In this document: piece after piece, positions 23,769-32,012 of the stretch | Layout of the letters: every line of letters begins with the position of its first letter | How positions within the stretch are numbered: position 1 is the stretch's first letter | Origin: Hyphomicrobiales bacterium | GTDB taxonomy: Bacteria; Pseudomonadota; Alphaproteobacteria; Rhizobiales; Beijerinckiaceae | Direction: 5' to 3' | Assembly (NCBI GenBank): GCA_930633525.1 | Contig: CAKNFP010000002.1 | Coordinates: 1,860,001-1,924,000 of the forward strand | Length of the DNA: 64,000 nt | Made by a program: the position numbers and the translations under genes | Notes under the pieces: model-generated | Database searches by the model: none | Seen by the model: the letters and a program-made list of their open reading frames with translations, nothing else | Told to the model about the DNA's origin: nothing

Positions 23769-24755
23769 CTAGAGATAGGGCAGCGTCGTGCCGACGCCCG
23801 CTGCTTCCGCCTGATGAAGGATGCGCGCCGCTAGCGCGATGTCGAACAGGTTGAGGCCGAAGCTGGAAAAATAGAGCGAAGCCTCGGGGGGCGGCCGCCA
23901 GCCGTCCACCACCATCCCTGCGAGATCGGCGGCAACCCTGTCAGGCTTAAATTCACCGGCGCGGTACATCTGGAAGAGGCTTTTGGCACTTTTCTCCGCA
24001 AAATGACCCCACTGGTCGACCGTCACCACGTCACTGGCGGCGATCGCGGAAAAGGCCACCTCGTGATAGCCGACCTGAACGATCAGCCGGCCAGATCGCA
24101 CCGCCCCCGCATCAAGGATTGGTTGGGGTGCGGTCGTGCAACTCAGGATGACATCGGCATTCGCGATGGCGTCCGCGATTGCAGCGCAACGGACGAGCGC
24201 CACGCCGGTGGGAGCGGGCGCGTTCGTAAGAAGCGCATCAAGCCGCGCGTTGGTCCGGTTCCAGAGCCGAATTTCACCCACGGTCGGAAACAGTGCCAGC
24301 ACCATGGCGAGGTGAGCCTGCGCCTGGGCGCCTGCGCCGAGAATGGCGACGCGGCTGGGAGGGCGCGGCAGGAGACTCTCCATGGCCAGAGCGGTGACGG
24401 CTGCTGTCCGCATCCGTGTCAGGAGGGCGCTCTCGACCAGCCCGAGGGGGCGGCCGTCACTCAGGCGATTGATGAAGGTCGTGTTGGTGATGCTCGGCAG
24501 ATCGCCCAGGCTTTCCGGCAGATGCACGGCCCATTTCAAGCCAGCCGCGTCGTAGCCGCCGCCGACGAAGGCCGGCAGGCCATAAGCCTTGGCGCGCGGA
24601 TCGCCGCCCATCGGCATGACGCTCTCAGCCTCCATGCCGGCTTCTCCGGCGCGCAGCAGCCGGGTAGCCTCCCGCACGTCGGCGAGGGCCAGCGCCCAGT
24701 CGTCGCCGCCAGCCGCGATGACATCGGCGCGGGAGAGATAGCGCAACGTGATCAT
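23769..24755 (-). CDS. Ornithine cyclodeaminase/mu-crystallin family protein
   Basis: A 328-residue NAD(P)-dependent enzyme with 'ESVMPMGGDPRAKAYGLPAF', 'GLVESALLTRMRTAAVTALA' and the Rossmann loop 'VAILGAGAQAQAHLAMV', then 'DVILSCTTAPQPILD'. The family includes ornithine cyclodeaminase, alanine dehydrogenase and ketimine reductase (mu-crystallin); fingerprints are not specific enough to choose. It is the last gene of an operon with a peptide importer and an M20 peptidase, overlapping the latter by ATGA. A ketimine or imino-acid reductase role would fit peptide-derived substrates, as inference. Confidence 0.87.
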   Translation of the reverse strand: MITLRYLSRADVIAAGGDDWALALADVREATRLLRAGEAGMEAESVMPMGGDPRAKAYGLPAFVGGGYDAAGLKWAVHLPESLGDLPSITNTTFINRLSDGRPLGLVESALLTRMRTAAVTALAMESLLPRPPSRVAILGAGAQAQAHLAMVLALFPTVGEIRLWNRTNARLDALLTNAPAPTGVALVRCAAIADAIANADVILSCTTAPQPILDAGAVRSGRLIVQVGYHEVAFSAIAASDVVTVDQWGHFAEKSAKSLFQMYRAGEFKPDRVAADLAGMVVDGWRPPPEASLYFSSFGLNLFDIALAARILHQAEAAGVGTTLPYL

Positions 24756-26119
24756 GGGCTCTCCCCCGGTGTAGGCACCTTTGCCATTTCATCCAGCCAA
24801 ATCGTGACGGACCGCAGGAACCGCTCGAAGCCCTCCAGCGTCATGAATTCATCGATGCCATGGGCATTGCCGCCGCGCCCGGCCCCCCCGATGAGGAATG
24901 AAGCCGCGTGGCGCGCAAAGGCATAGCCGGGGGCTGCGCCGATTGCCCAGGGCCAGACCTGCGGTGGTGCTGACGTTGCGCCATACGCGGCCAGCAAGGC
25001 GCTGACACCGGCAGTATCCCGGGAGAAGCGGGTGCCGGGATAGGCATCCGCGATGTCGAGCACGACACCGCCCAGGCCGGCAGTCCGCAACGTCTCGCGG
25101 AAGGCTGCGAGATAACCCGCGGGGTCGAGGGAGGGCGGGCAACGCAGGTCGAACGCCGCGCGCGCCGCGTGCGGAATGATCGCATCACCCGCAGCCGGTT
25201 CCGTCGCGAGTGAATTGATGGTGGCGGAGGCTGTCGTTAGCACATGTGACAGCAAGGTTTCCGCATCGCCTTCCAGCGCGAAACGGTCCGTCTTGCGAAA
25301 GCGCAGCTCGGCCTGCGGATCGAAGTTTGCCGCGAGGTCGGCGACAATCGCGCGTGCTTCCGCGTCGAGCGTGATCCTGCCAAGTTCGCCGGTTGGCGAC
25401 CGGCCGAACAGGGCAAGTGCTGCGACGAGACGGCTTGCCGGGTTGGCGATCCACGGCGCGTTGCTGGAATGGATGGCTGCGTGCGGGCCGCCCCAATCGC
25501 CCCCATCCACGCTGATTTCGCCCTTGGCTATGCCGGAAAAGCCGAGATAGACGCGTGGCGGGCCTCCGCCATATTCGCAGAAGGACGGGAACAGGCCGCC
25601 AATGCTGGCGCGGAGCGGGCAGGCGGAATCGAGGAGATAGGCGCGCAGCGCGCCGCTGCCGCTTTCCTCCTCGCCTTCCACCAGAATTTCGACATTGACG
25701 GCCAGGCTGCCGCTCTCCGCCATCTGCTTCAGGACAGACAGCATGCCGGCCAGCGGGCCCTTGTTGTTCTCGGCCCCGCGTGCCACGAAACAGGCGCCGA
25801 TCTCCGGCAGATCGACGACGCCGCCCCCGAAGGGCGCAACGGACCAACCGGCGGGATCGGCGGGCATCACGTCGTACATGTTATAGAGGATGACGGTGTG
25901 GGCAGCGCCTACATCGAGCCGCGCGTGGATGACAGCGGGCCGGCTATCCACGCGGCGGTCATTGATGATCGCCGCGCCAAGCTGGTGGCGCAGCCAGTGG
26001 CTGATGGCGGCCGCCTGTCGGTCAAGTGCCTGATCGTCCCCCCGCACCGACGGAATACGGCACCACGCCTCGGCAAGATCGAGGGCGTTCTGGGCGAGAG
26101 GGGAAAGCGGCTGGGTCAC
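24752..26119 (-). CDS. M20 family metallopeptidase/deacylase
   Basis: A 455-residue M20 enzyme. 'ILYNMYDVMPAD' carries the Asp zinc ligand and catalytic Asp (H is replaced by M in the usual 'GHYDVVP'), 'FVARGAENNKGPLAG' replaces 'GRGa.DmKG', 'LVEGEEESGSGAL' has the catalytic Glu pair, and 'GRGGNAHGIDEFM' gives the C-terminal His. The M-for-H and EN-for-D-type changes at the first two zinc positions are unusual. The start is GTG 26119, which overlaps the permease stop (GTGA); the larger open frame upstream is the permease region in another frame. It should cleave or deacylate the imported substrate. Confidence 0.85.
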   Translation of the reverse strand: MTQPLSPLAQNALDLAEAWCRIPSVRGDDQALDRQAAAISHWLRHQLGAAIINDRRVDSRPAVIHARLDVGAAHTVILYNMYDVMPADPAGWSVAPFGGGVVDLPEIGACFVARGAENNKGPLAGMLSVLKQMAESGSLAVNVEILVEGEEESGSGALRAYLLDSACPLRASIGGLFPSFCEYGGGPPRVYLGFSGIAKGEISVDGGDWGGPHAAIHSSNAPWIANPASRLVAALALFGRSPTGELGRITLDAEARAIVADLAANFDPQAELRFRKTDRFALEGDAETLLSHVLTTASATINSLATEPAAGDAIIPHAARAAFDLRCPPSLDPAGYLAAFRETLRTAGLGGVVLDIADAYPGTRFSRDTAGVSALLAAYGATSAPPQVWPWAIGAAPGYAFARHAASFLIGGAGRGGNAHGIDEFMTLEGFERFLRSVTIWLDEMAKVPTPGESP

Positions 26120-27036
26120 AGCCTTATCCTTGGGTTGAGCCAGAGATAGGCGAGGTCGACCAGGAAATTCACGACGACGAAGACGAAGGCGGCGAACAGG
26201 ACCACGGCCTGGACCACGGGGAAGTCGCGGTTCTGGATGGATTCGACCGCGAGCCGCCCGATGCCCGGCCAGGCGAAGATGATCTCGGTGACGAGCGCTC
26301 CGCCGAGCAGCGATGCGAAGTATATCCCCTGCACGGTAATGACCGGGATAAGCGCGTTGCGCAGGGCATGGTGGACGACGAGGGACCAGCCCTGCACGCC
26401 TTTCGCGCGGGCGGTGCGAATGTAATGCTCGCCGAGCACCTCGATGAGGCTGGCGCGCACCAGCCGCGTGATCGCGCTGAGATAGTAGGCGCCAAGCGCG
26501 ATCGACGGCATGATCAACTGCTTGAAGGTGCCGATGCCGCTGCTCGGCAGCCATCGCAGATTGAGCGAGAAGACGATGATGAGAATGAGGGCAAGCCAGA
26601 ACACCGGGATGGCTTGTCCTAGCAGGGAAATCACCCGGATCGCGAAATCGATGGGGCTGTCCTTGCGCACGGCGGCAATCGTGCCGAGAAGGAAGCCGAG
26701 TAGCGAACTCCACAGGAGTGCGGCGCAGGCGAGAAGTGCCGTGGCCGGAAGTCGCTCGACGAGAAGATCGAATGCCGGACGCTGGAACCGCAGCGAATTG
26801 CCGAACTCGCCGGAGAGGACGCCACCGAGGAAGCGGCCGTATTGAACCCAGATCGGATCATTGAAACCCATCGCCTGGCGAAAGGCCTCGATCTCGGCGC
26901 GCGAAGCGTCGGGCGGCATCATCAGAGCGGCGGGGTCACCCGTGAGGAAAAGCGCGAAGAAGACGATTGCCGACACGCCGAGCATGACGATCGCGCCCTG
27001 AGCCGCGCGATTGGCGATAAAGATCAGAGCCTTCAC
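26116..27036 (-). CDS. Dipeptide/oligopeptide ABC transporter permease (DppB type)
   Basis: A 306-residue permease with six hydrophobic segments. DppB features are the N-terminal 'MKALIFIANRAAQGAIVMLG', 'FGNSLRFQRPAFDLLVERLPAT', the EAA-like 'EHYIRTARAKGVQGWSLVVHHALRNALIPVI' in parts, and 'EIIFAWPGIGRLAVESI'. The start is GTG 27036, overlapping the stop of the DppC-type gene (GTGA). It forms a heterodimer with that protein. No DppD/DppF ATPase is encoded nearby. Confidence 0.88.
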   Translation of the reverse strand: MKALIFIANRAAQGAIVMLGVSAIVFFALFLTGDPAALMMPPDASRAEIEAFRQAMGFNDPIWVQYGRFLGGVLSGEFGNSLRFQRPAFDLLVERLPATALLACAALLWSSLLGFLLGTIAAVRKDSPIDFAIRVISLLGQAIPVFWLALILIIVFSLNLRWLPSSGIGTFKQLIMPSIALGAYYLSAITRLVRASLIEVLGEHYIRTARAKGVQGWSLVVHHALRNALIPVITVQGIYFASLLGGALVTEIIFAWPGIGRLAVESIQNRDFPVVQAVVLFAAFVFVVVNFLVDLAYLWLNPRIRL

Positions 27037-27881
27037 GCTGCGGCGCCCCTGCGGTCGGCGCGGCGTACCAGCCAATCCCCGAGGAGATTGCAACCGACGA
27101 CGAGGCCGCCGATGACGAGACCGGGATAGAGCACGAGCCAGTTGGCCAGAAGAATAAAGGACCGGCCTTCGCCGATGAGGTTGCCGAGCGTCGGCGTAGG
27201 GGGCTGCACGCCAAGGCCGAGAAAGCCGACGGAGGCCTCCAGGATCACCAGCCGCGGCAGGTCGAGCGTGACGAGGACGATCTGCGAACCCGCGATATTC
27301 GGCAGCACATGTCGCAGGAGCACCGCGAAGTCCGAAAGGCCGATGGCCCGCGAGGCGTCGATATATTCGAGATCCCGCACCTCCAGCGTCCTGGCACGGG
27401 CAACCCGCGCGAAGATCGCCCAACCGGTGACGCCGAGCACCGCGATGAGATTGATCATCGAGGGGCCAACCACGGCGACGATGAGGAGGATGAGCAGGAT
27501 AAAGGGAATGGCGAGCTGGATATCAACGGCGCGCATGATCACCGCGTCCAGCCAGCCGCCGAAATAGCCCGCGATCATGCCAAGGAGTGTACCGAGCACC
27601 ACGGCGATGACGGAGGCGAAGAGAACGATCCCGAGCGAGATCGCTGTGCCGAGGCCGAGCCGCGCCAGGAGATCGCGGCCGAGCTGGTCCGTGCCGAGGG
27701 GGTGCAATTGCCCCCCCACGACACTCATCGGTGGCCTGAACGTCGCGGTGATCTGACCACGGATCGGGTCGACCGGCCAAAGTAGCGGCACCAAAGTGGC
27801 GAGCGCAAAGACTGCGACCAAAAGACTGATGGCGAAGATGGCGTCCGCATTTCGGCCGGTGTTCCAGAACCGCGTCATCAC
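27033..27881 (-). CDS. Dipeptide/oligopeptide ABC transporter permease (DppC type)
   Basis: A 282-residue permease with 'HPLGTDQLGRDLLARLGLGT' (the DppC signature after the first helix), 'GYFGGWLDAVIMRAVDIQLAIP', the EAA loop 'DYIDASRAIGLSDFAVLLRHV'-like segment, and 'LEASVGFLGLGVQPPTPTLG'. It follows the binding-protein gene by two bases. ATG 27881 and 27878 are adjacent alternatives. The pair lacks its ATPases in this locus. Confidence 0.88.
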   Translation of the reverse strand: MMTRFWNTGRNADAIFAISLLVAVFALATLVPLLWPVDPIRGQITATFRPPMSVVGGQLHPLGTDQLGRDLLARLGLGTAISLGIVLFASVIAVVLGTLLGMIAGYFGGWLDAVIMRAVDIQLAIPFILLILLIVAVVGPSMINLIAVLGVTGWAIFARVARARTLEVRDLEYIDASRAIGLSDFAVLLRHVLPNIAGSQIVLVTLDLPRLVILEASVGFLGLGVQPPTPTLGNLIGEGRSFILLANWLVLYPGLVIGGLVVGCNLLGDWLVRRADRRGAAA

Positions 27882-27883
27882 GT

Positions 27884-29371
27884 TCAGCGCTTGCTCATCT
27901 CGAAGACCGGGATGCGCGCATCCGGCCGCCCCTCGAAATTGAGGGTCTTTGCTTTGCCAAAGAGGGAATCCTCCTGGTAAAGCGTGATCAGTGGAACTTG
28001 ATCGGCGGCGACCTTCTGGATGTTCTGAAGCACCACCTTACGCGCTTCGGGATCGACGATCTTGCGGCTCTCGTCGAGCAGCTTGTCAAGCTCTTGGATG
28101 GACGCCGTCGAATAGGGCTCGCCGGTCCGCAGGATGGCATAGACGGCAGCATCGGCATCGAGGGTCTGGGTCGAGCCCCAGGCGAGCATGAAGATGGGCC
28201 CCTTGCGCGGCACTTGCTGCACATAGACGGACCAGTCCAGAACCTCCTGATCAACCTTCACCCCGATGTCGCCGAACTGCTGGGCGATGGCCTGTGCGAC
28301 CTCACCGTCCTTCATATAGCGCAGGGTCGACTGCATCTTGATGCGCAAACCGTCCGGGAAGCCGGCCTCTGCAAGGAGAGCCTTGGCCTTCTTCGGATCA
28401 TAGGCTGGCGGGGGAATATCGAGATAGCCGAAATCGGCCGGGCCGACCTGTGTGCCCTTGGGCGTCGCCATGCCTTTCAGGATATTGTCGACGATACCCT
28501 TGCGGTCGATCGCCATGTTCAAGGCTTGACGCACTTTGACGTTGTCGAGCGGCTTGTCCTTCATGACGAGGCCGAGATAGATCGTCAGGCCGCCGTTCTT
28601 GACCTGAACGAGGTCGGCTTCGGAGCTCGCCGAGATCATCGGCGCGAGATCGACCGGCACACCCTCGATCAAGTCCACTTCCCCGGTGACCAGCGCCGTG
28701 ATGCGGGCCGTTCCGTCTGGAATGACGCGCCAGGTCACTTGGTCGATGGATGGCTTGCCCCGCCAATAGTTCGGATTGGCCTTCAGGATAACGTGCTGAT
28801 CGGGAACAAAAGCCGAGAACTGATAGGCGCCGGTGCCGACGGGCTTCGACGCGAAACCGTCATTGCCGACCTGCTTCACATAGCCGGGCGGCACGATATA
28901 GGCCGGGTAGCGACTCATGCGGGTGGGCAGCAGCGGGTCCGGCTCGGTTGTCCTGATGCGAACGGTATAGGGATCGACGACATCCACACCCGCCACGGTC
29001 CTGATGTAGGACAGGGTCGGGGATTTGGCGGCGGGGTCGATGATGCGATCGATCGTGAACTTCACCGCATCGGCGTTGAAATCCTCGCCGTTGTGGAACT
29101 TCACCCCCTGGCGGAGCTTGAATTCCCAGGTGGTGTCATCGATCGACTTCCAGGATTCGGCCAGGCCGGGGACGAGTTGCATCGCCTTGTCACGCATGAT
29201 GAGCGTGTCAAAGATGTTGTCGACGATCGTGGCCGCCTCACGCAGGAACCCTGGGTCCATCGCAGTGGTCGAGACCTGCCGCGCAATCGTGATCTGGCTG
29301 GCTTGGGCCCATGCGGCGGGGACCGGCAATAAAATGGCTGCCGCCAGGGCTAACGCTTTCAGTTTTCTCAT
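27884..29371 (-). CDS. Family 5 (peptide-type) extracellular solute-binding protein
   Basis: A 495-residue binding protein with an N-terminal signal peptide ('MRKLKALALAAAILLPVPAAWA', cut near residue 22, shown here in two parts: basic head then hydrophobic core). 'LAESWKSIDDTTWEFKLRQG', 'VKFHNGEDFNADAVKFTIDR' and 'GTGAYQFSAFVP' are standard family 5 motifs. ATG 29371 was chosen because AAGG lies nine bases upstream and the signal peptide starts there; the longer open frame to 29470 runs back through the operator at 29444-29458. Ligands in this family include peptides, nickel chelates and glutathione; none is shown. Confidence 0.9.
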   Translation of the reverse strand: MRKLKALALAAAILLPVPAAWAQASQITIARQVSTTAMDPGFLREAATIVDNIFDTLIMRDKAMQLVPGLAESWKSIDDTTWEFKLRQGVKFHNGEDFNADAVKFTIDRIIDPAAKSPTLSYIRTVAGVDVVDPYTVRIRTTEPDPLLPTRMSRYPAYIVPPGYVKQVGNDGFASKPVGTGAYQFSAFVPDQHVILKANPNYWRGKPSIDQVTWRVIPDGTARITALVTGEVDLIEGVPVDLAPMISASSEADLVQVKNGGLTIYLGLVMKDKPLDNVKVRQALNMAIDRKGIVDNILKGMATPKGTQVGPADFGYLDIPPPAYDPKKAKALLAEAGFPDGLRIKMQSTLRYMKDGEVAQAIAQQFGDIGVKVDQEVLDWSVYVQQVPRKGPIFMLAWGSTQTLDADAAVYAILRTGEPYSTASIQELDKLLDESRKIVDPEARKVVLQNIQKVAADQVPLITLYQEDSLFGKAKTLNFEGRPDARIPVFEMSKR

Positions 29372-29443
29372 GACGGTGACCTTTTCTCTGGTGGCCGCAG
29401 CAGGCTGCGCGACAAAGGCAGAAAAGTCTGTGAGTGTCGCAAC

Positions 29444-29458
29444 GATATATGATATATT
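29444..29458. promoter_or_regulatory. ATATATCATATAT-type operator, copy 2
   Basis: GATATATGATATATT, the complement of the pattern at copies 1 and 3 with one end base changed. It lies midway in the divergent gap: 72 bases before the binding-protein ATG (29371) and 74 bases before the GntR GTG (29533). Confidence 0.65.
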
Positions 29459-29532
29459 CAGCGTGCACAAGGTGTGAGCGGCGAGGACGCCATGGTAAAA
29501 ATTCAGGCAGCCATCCGAAGCATGAGGGTGTT

Positions 29533-30219
29533 GTGAGCATTGGTTCTTTCAACGCGGCCCCCCGCAAAAGCCTCGTTGGCTATGTCGAAGAAGAACTGCG
29601 CAATGCCTTGGTCGAGGGGCGCCTGGAGCCCGGCACGCGGCTCGTGACCAAGGAACTCGCCGATACGCTCGGAATGAGCATTACGCCGGTCCGGGAGGCT
29701 CTGGTGCGATTCGCTGCATCGGGCATTCTCACGGCGGAGCCCGCACAATCTTTCCGCGTTCCAGCCCTGAATGCTGCGCAATATTTAGAGCTTTCCGAGG
29801 TCCGAAAGGCTGTGGAAGGACTTGCGGCGGCGAAGGCGGCACTTCGGATCGCTGCCGTGGACATCGCGCGGATGAAGGAACTGCTGGCTCAATATCTGGC
29901 TGCGAAGTCTGCCGGCGATCCCCATTCTGCGCTAATGAAGAATAAGGAATTTCGCTTTGTCCTCTACGGCGCTGCGGAAATGCCGACTTTGCTCAGTGTT
30001 ATCGAGACCTTGTGGTTGAGAGCCGGTCCGGGCTTCAACTATCTTTATCCTGAGGAACGCAGGCCGCTCACGATCCACAACAACTACGGCGAGTTGCTCG
30101 ATGCCTTGCATCGTCGCTCCGCCGATGCCGCTCGGGTGGCGATCGAACGCGCGATTGATGATGGCGCCAAGCGCGTTCTCGCGGCGATCAACGCACGGGA
30201 GAGTTCCAGTGCGGCATGA
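29533..30219 (+). CDS. GntR family regulator (FCD-type effector domain)
   Basis: A 228-residue regulator: an N-terminal winged helix ('EEELRNALVEGRLEPGTRLV', 'KELADTLGMSITPVREALVR') and an all-helical FCD-like C-terminal domain ('LSEVRKAVEGLAAAKAA', 'NKEFRFVLYGAAEMPTLLSV'). GTG 29533 was preferred because GAGGG lies four bases upstream and it starts the family-like region; an ATG at 29434 would add 33 atypical residues through the operator. It is divergent from the peptide-importer operon and is the likely reader of the three ATATATCATATAT palindromes. Confidence 0.88.
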   Translation: MSIGSFNAAPRKSLVGYVEEELRNALVEGRLEPGTRLVTKELADTLGMSITPVREALVRFAASGILTAEPAQSFRVPALNAAQYLELSEVRKAVEGLAAAKAALRIAAVDIARMKELLAQYLAAKSAGDPHSALMKNKEFRFVLYGAAEMPTLLSVIETLWLRAGPGFNYLYPEERRPLTIHNNYGELLDALHRRSADAARVAIERAIDDGAKRVLAAINARESSSAA

Positions 30220-30225
30220 GCCAGT

Positions 30226-30990
30226 TCACCGGGGCGCGAAACGGATCGTCGCTCCATGCGTCAAGGCCGGATCGTGATCTGGCTGGGGTATCGTGGTGCC
30301 GATGACCGCCTCGAAGAGGCCCGCGCTGCCCTTGTTGACCGACAGATCTTCGAGCACATCGATCCAGGCTGCCCCAAAATCGATGCGCTTCGCCGGACGG
30401 CCGTGAGCTTCGGTTTCAGACAGCGAAATCGTCTCTCCAAGGATGGCACGCAGCGTTTGAAGCACAGGAGCGACTGATGAGGTCGCGACCCTGATGCCCG
30501 CGATGCCCGTTGCCCCGTTACGGTGTTGCGTCGGTGCGGGAATGCGGTGCGCGCGGCCCGCGCGATCTTCGATCAGGAAGGGCAGGGCATCATCGCCGCC
30601 CGCGCCGATGCCGGTCATCAACAGGTCCAGCGACCAACGATCGCCACTCGCGATCGAATTGGAAACTTGGACGGGCCCGCGTGTCGGCGCGTGCTGCTCC
30701 AGGAGGCGCGACGTAATCTCCTCGATCCCTTCCACGACGAAAGAATAGTCGGCCCAGCCTTCGCCTCTTTGCAGCAGGGGGCCGAGGCGGTGCTTTTCCG
30801 CCGCTGCGGGATCCGCGAAGGCGCTCAGGAGAAGATAGGAGCCATCGGCAAAGCTTATGAAACGGTTGTGCATGGATCCGGCCACACTGTCGTGCCGCTC
30901 GGTGACGGTGAAGCCGAGGCTCTCGAAATCCCGCGTAGCGCCGTCGAGATCATGGACGAGGACAATGAGATGATCGAAGGATGCGCGCAC
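30226..30990 (-). CDS. VOC/glyoxalase-like domain protein
   Basis: A 254-residue protein of the vicinal-oxygen-chelate type. It opens 'SFDHLIVLVHDLDGATRDFESLGFTV', typical of glyoxalase-like domains of this length, with a second betaalphabetabetabeta module near residue 160 ('GIAGIRVATSSVAPVLQTL'). The family includes dioxygenases, lyases and metal-dependent isomerases; I assign none. It follows the sulfurtransferase gene by 45 bases on the same strand, so is probably in the unit controlled by operator copy 3, and converges on gntR with six bases between stops. Confidence 0.78.
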   Translation of the reverse strand: MRASFDHLIVLVHDLDGATRDFESLGFTVTERHDSVAGSMHNRFISFADGSYLLLSAFADPAAAEKHRLGPLLQRGEGWADYSFVVEGIEEITSRLLEQHAPTRGPVQVSNSIASGDRWSLDLLMTGIGAGGDDALPFLIEDRAGRAHRIPAPTQHRNGATGIAGIRVATSSVAPVLQTLRAILGETISLSETEAHGRPAKRIDFGAAWIDVLEDLSVNKGSAGLFEAVIGTTIPQPDHDPALTHGATIRFAPR

Positions 30991-31035
30991 GGTTGATCCT
31001 CGGCTCGCTATTGAAGAGAACTCAAACAGGGGTGG

Positions 31036-31908
31036 TTAGATCGTGCTGTCGATGTCGATCGCGGGATCGATCGTCGCCTTGGGCAGGTCGTCGCGGCGTC
31101 CCCACTCGTTCCACGAGCCGTCGTAGATCGTCCAATCCGTCTTGCCCATGCGCAGCAGCTGAAAGGCGAGCACCGCCGCGGTCACACCGGAGCCGCAGGT
31201 GGCGATGATCGGCTGATCCGGATCGATGCCGGCGCTGCGGAAAGCAATATCGGCTTCCTGGGGCGAGATGAAACGGAAGTCCCCATCCTGCCGCATCATG
31301 GATGTCCAGGGCAGATTGACGGCACCGGGCATATGCCCTGGCGCCAGTCCGGGATACCCTGAGGGAAGCGCTCCGGAGAAGCGGTCGGGCATACGTGCAT
31401 CGACCACCTGAGCCGTGCCTTCGCTCAGCGCGATGGCGACATCGACCCAGCCTGCGATATCAGTGAAAGGCGCTTTTGCCTCAAAGCTTCGCGCGATAGC
31501 CGGTGCTGCCTCGCCGCTTTCGAGCGGACGGCCTTCCGCCTTCCAACGGCGCAATCCTCCGTCGAGAACGAAGACCTTGCCGTGACCAAAGCGGTGGAAC
31601 ATCCACCATACGCGCGCGGAGACATAGCCTGCGTCGTAGATTACGACCGTGGTGCCGTTGTCGATACCGAGCGCGCTGACAACGGCCGAGAACTGGACCG
31701 GATCCGGCATCATATTCGGATAAGGCGAGGTGCCATCCGACGCGGCGTTGAGGTCGAAGTGGCGGGCGGTCGGAATATGCTCCGCATGGAACGCACTCAG
31801 GCCGGTTTTGCCGGCCTCCGGCGCAAACCACGCGCAATCCAGCACCGCCAGATCATTCGAACCGAGCTTCGTCTCGAGCCACGAAGGCTCTACGAGAAAG
31901 GTTTCCAC
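31036..31908 (-). CDS. 3-mercaptopyruvate/thiosulfate sulfurtransferase (two-domain rhodanese)
   Basis: A 290-residue tandem rhodanese. The N-terminal inactive domain has 'AVLDCAWFAPEAG', 'FHAEHIPTARHFDL' and 'VVIYDAGYVSARVWWMF', and the C-terminal domain has 'VVDARMPDRFSG', 'GHMPGAVNLPW' and the active-site loop 'ATCGSGVTAAVL' with catalytic Cys238. The CGSGVT loop favours mercaptopyruvate over thiosulfate, by family rule. An ATATATCATATAT palindrome 28 bases upstream links it to the desulfhydrase and the peptide importer. Confidence 0.9.
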   Translation of the reverse strand: METFLVEPSWLETKLGSNDLAVLDCAWFAPEAGKTGLSAFHAEHIPTARHFDLNAASDGTSPYPNMMPDPVQFSAVVSALGIDNGTTVVIYDAGYVSARVWWMFHRFGHGKVFVLDGGLRRWKAEGRPLESGEAAPAIARSFEAKAPFTDIAGWVDVAIALSEGTAQVVDARMPDRFSGALPSGYPGLAPGHMPGAVNLPWTSMMRQDGDFRFISPQEADIAFRSAGIDPDQPIIATCGSGVTAAVLAFQLLRMGKTDWTIYDGSWNEWGRRDDLPKATIDPAIDIDSTI

Positions 31909-31935
31909 GCCACACCTCTCAATGCCAAGCCGAGA

Positions 31936-31950
31936 AATATATCATATATC
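31936..31950. promoter_or_regulatory. ATATATCATATAT-type operator, copy 3
   Basis: AATATATCATATATC, 28 bases upstream of the sulfurtransferase ATG at 31908. Fourteen of fifteen bases equal copy 1, and the sequence is the exact complement of copy 2. Confidence 0.65.
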
Positions 31951-32012
31951 GGACTTAGGAAAGGGCATCCATGCGCAAAGATATAGAAGGAATGCGGCGT
32001 GGCTGACAGAGG

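Noticed and set aside
27998..29332. A 444-residue open frame on the plus strand
   Set aside because: It is antisense to the family 5 binding protein, which has a signal peptide, ribosome site and family motifs.
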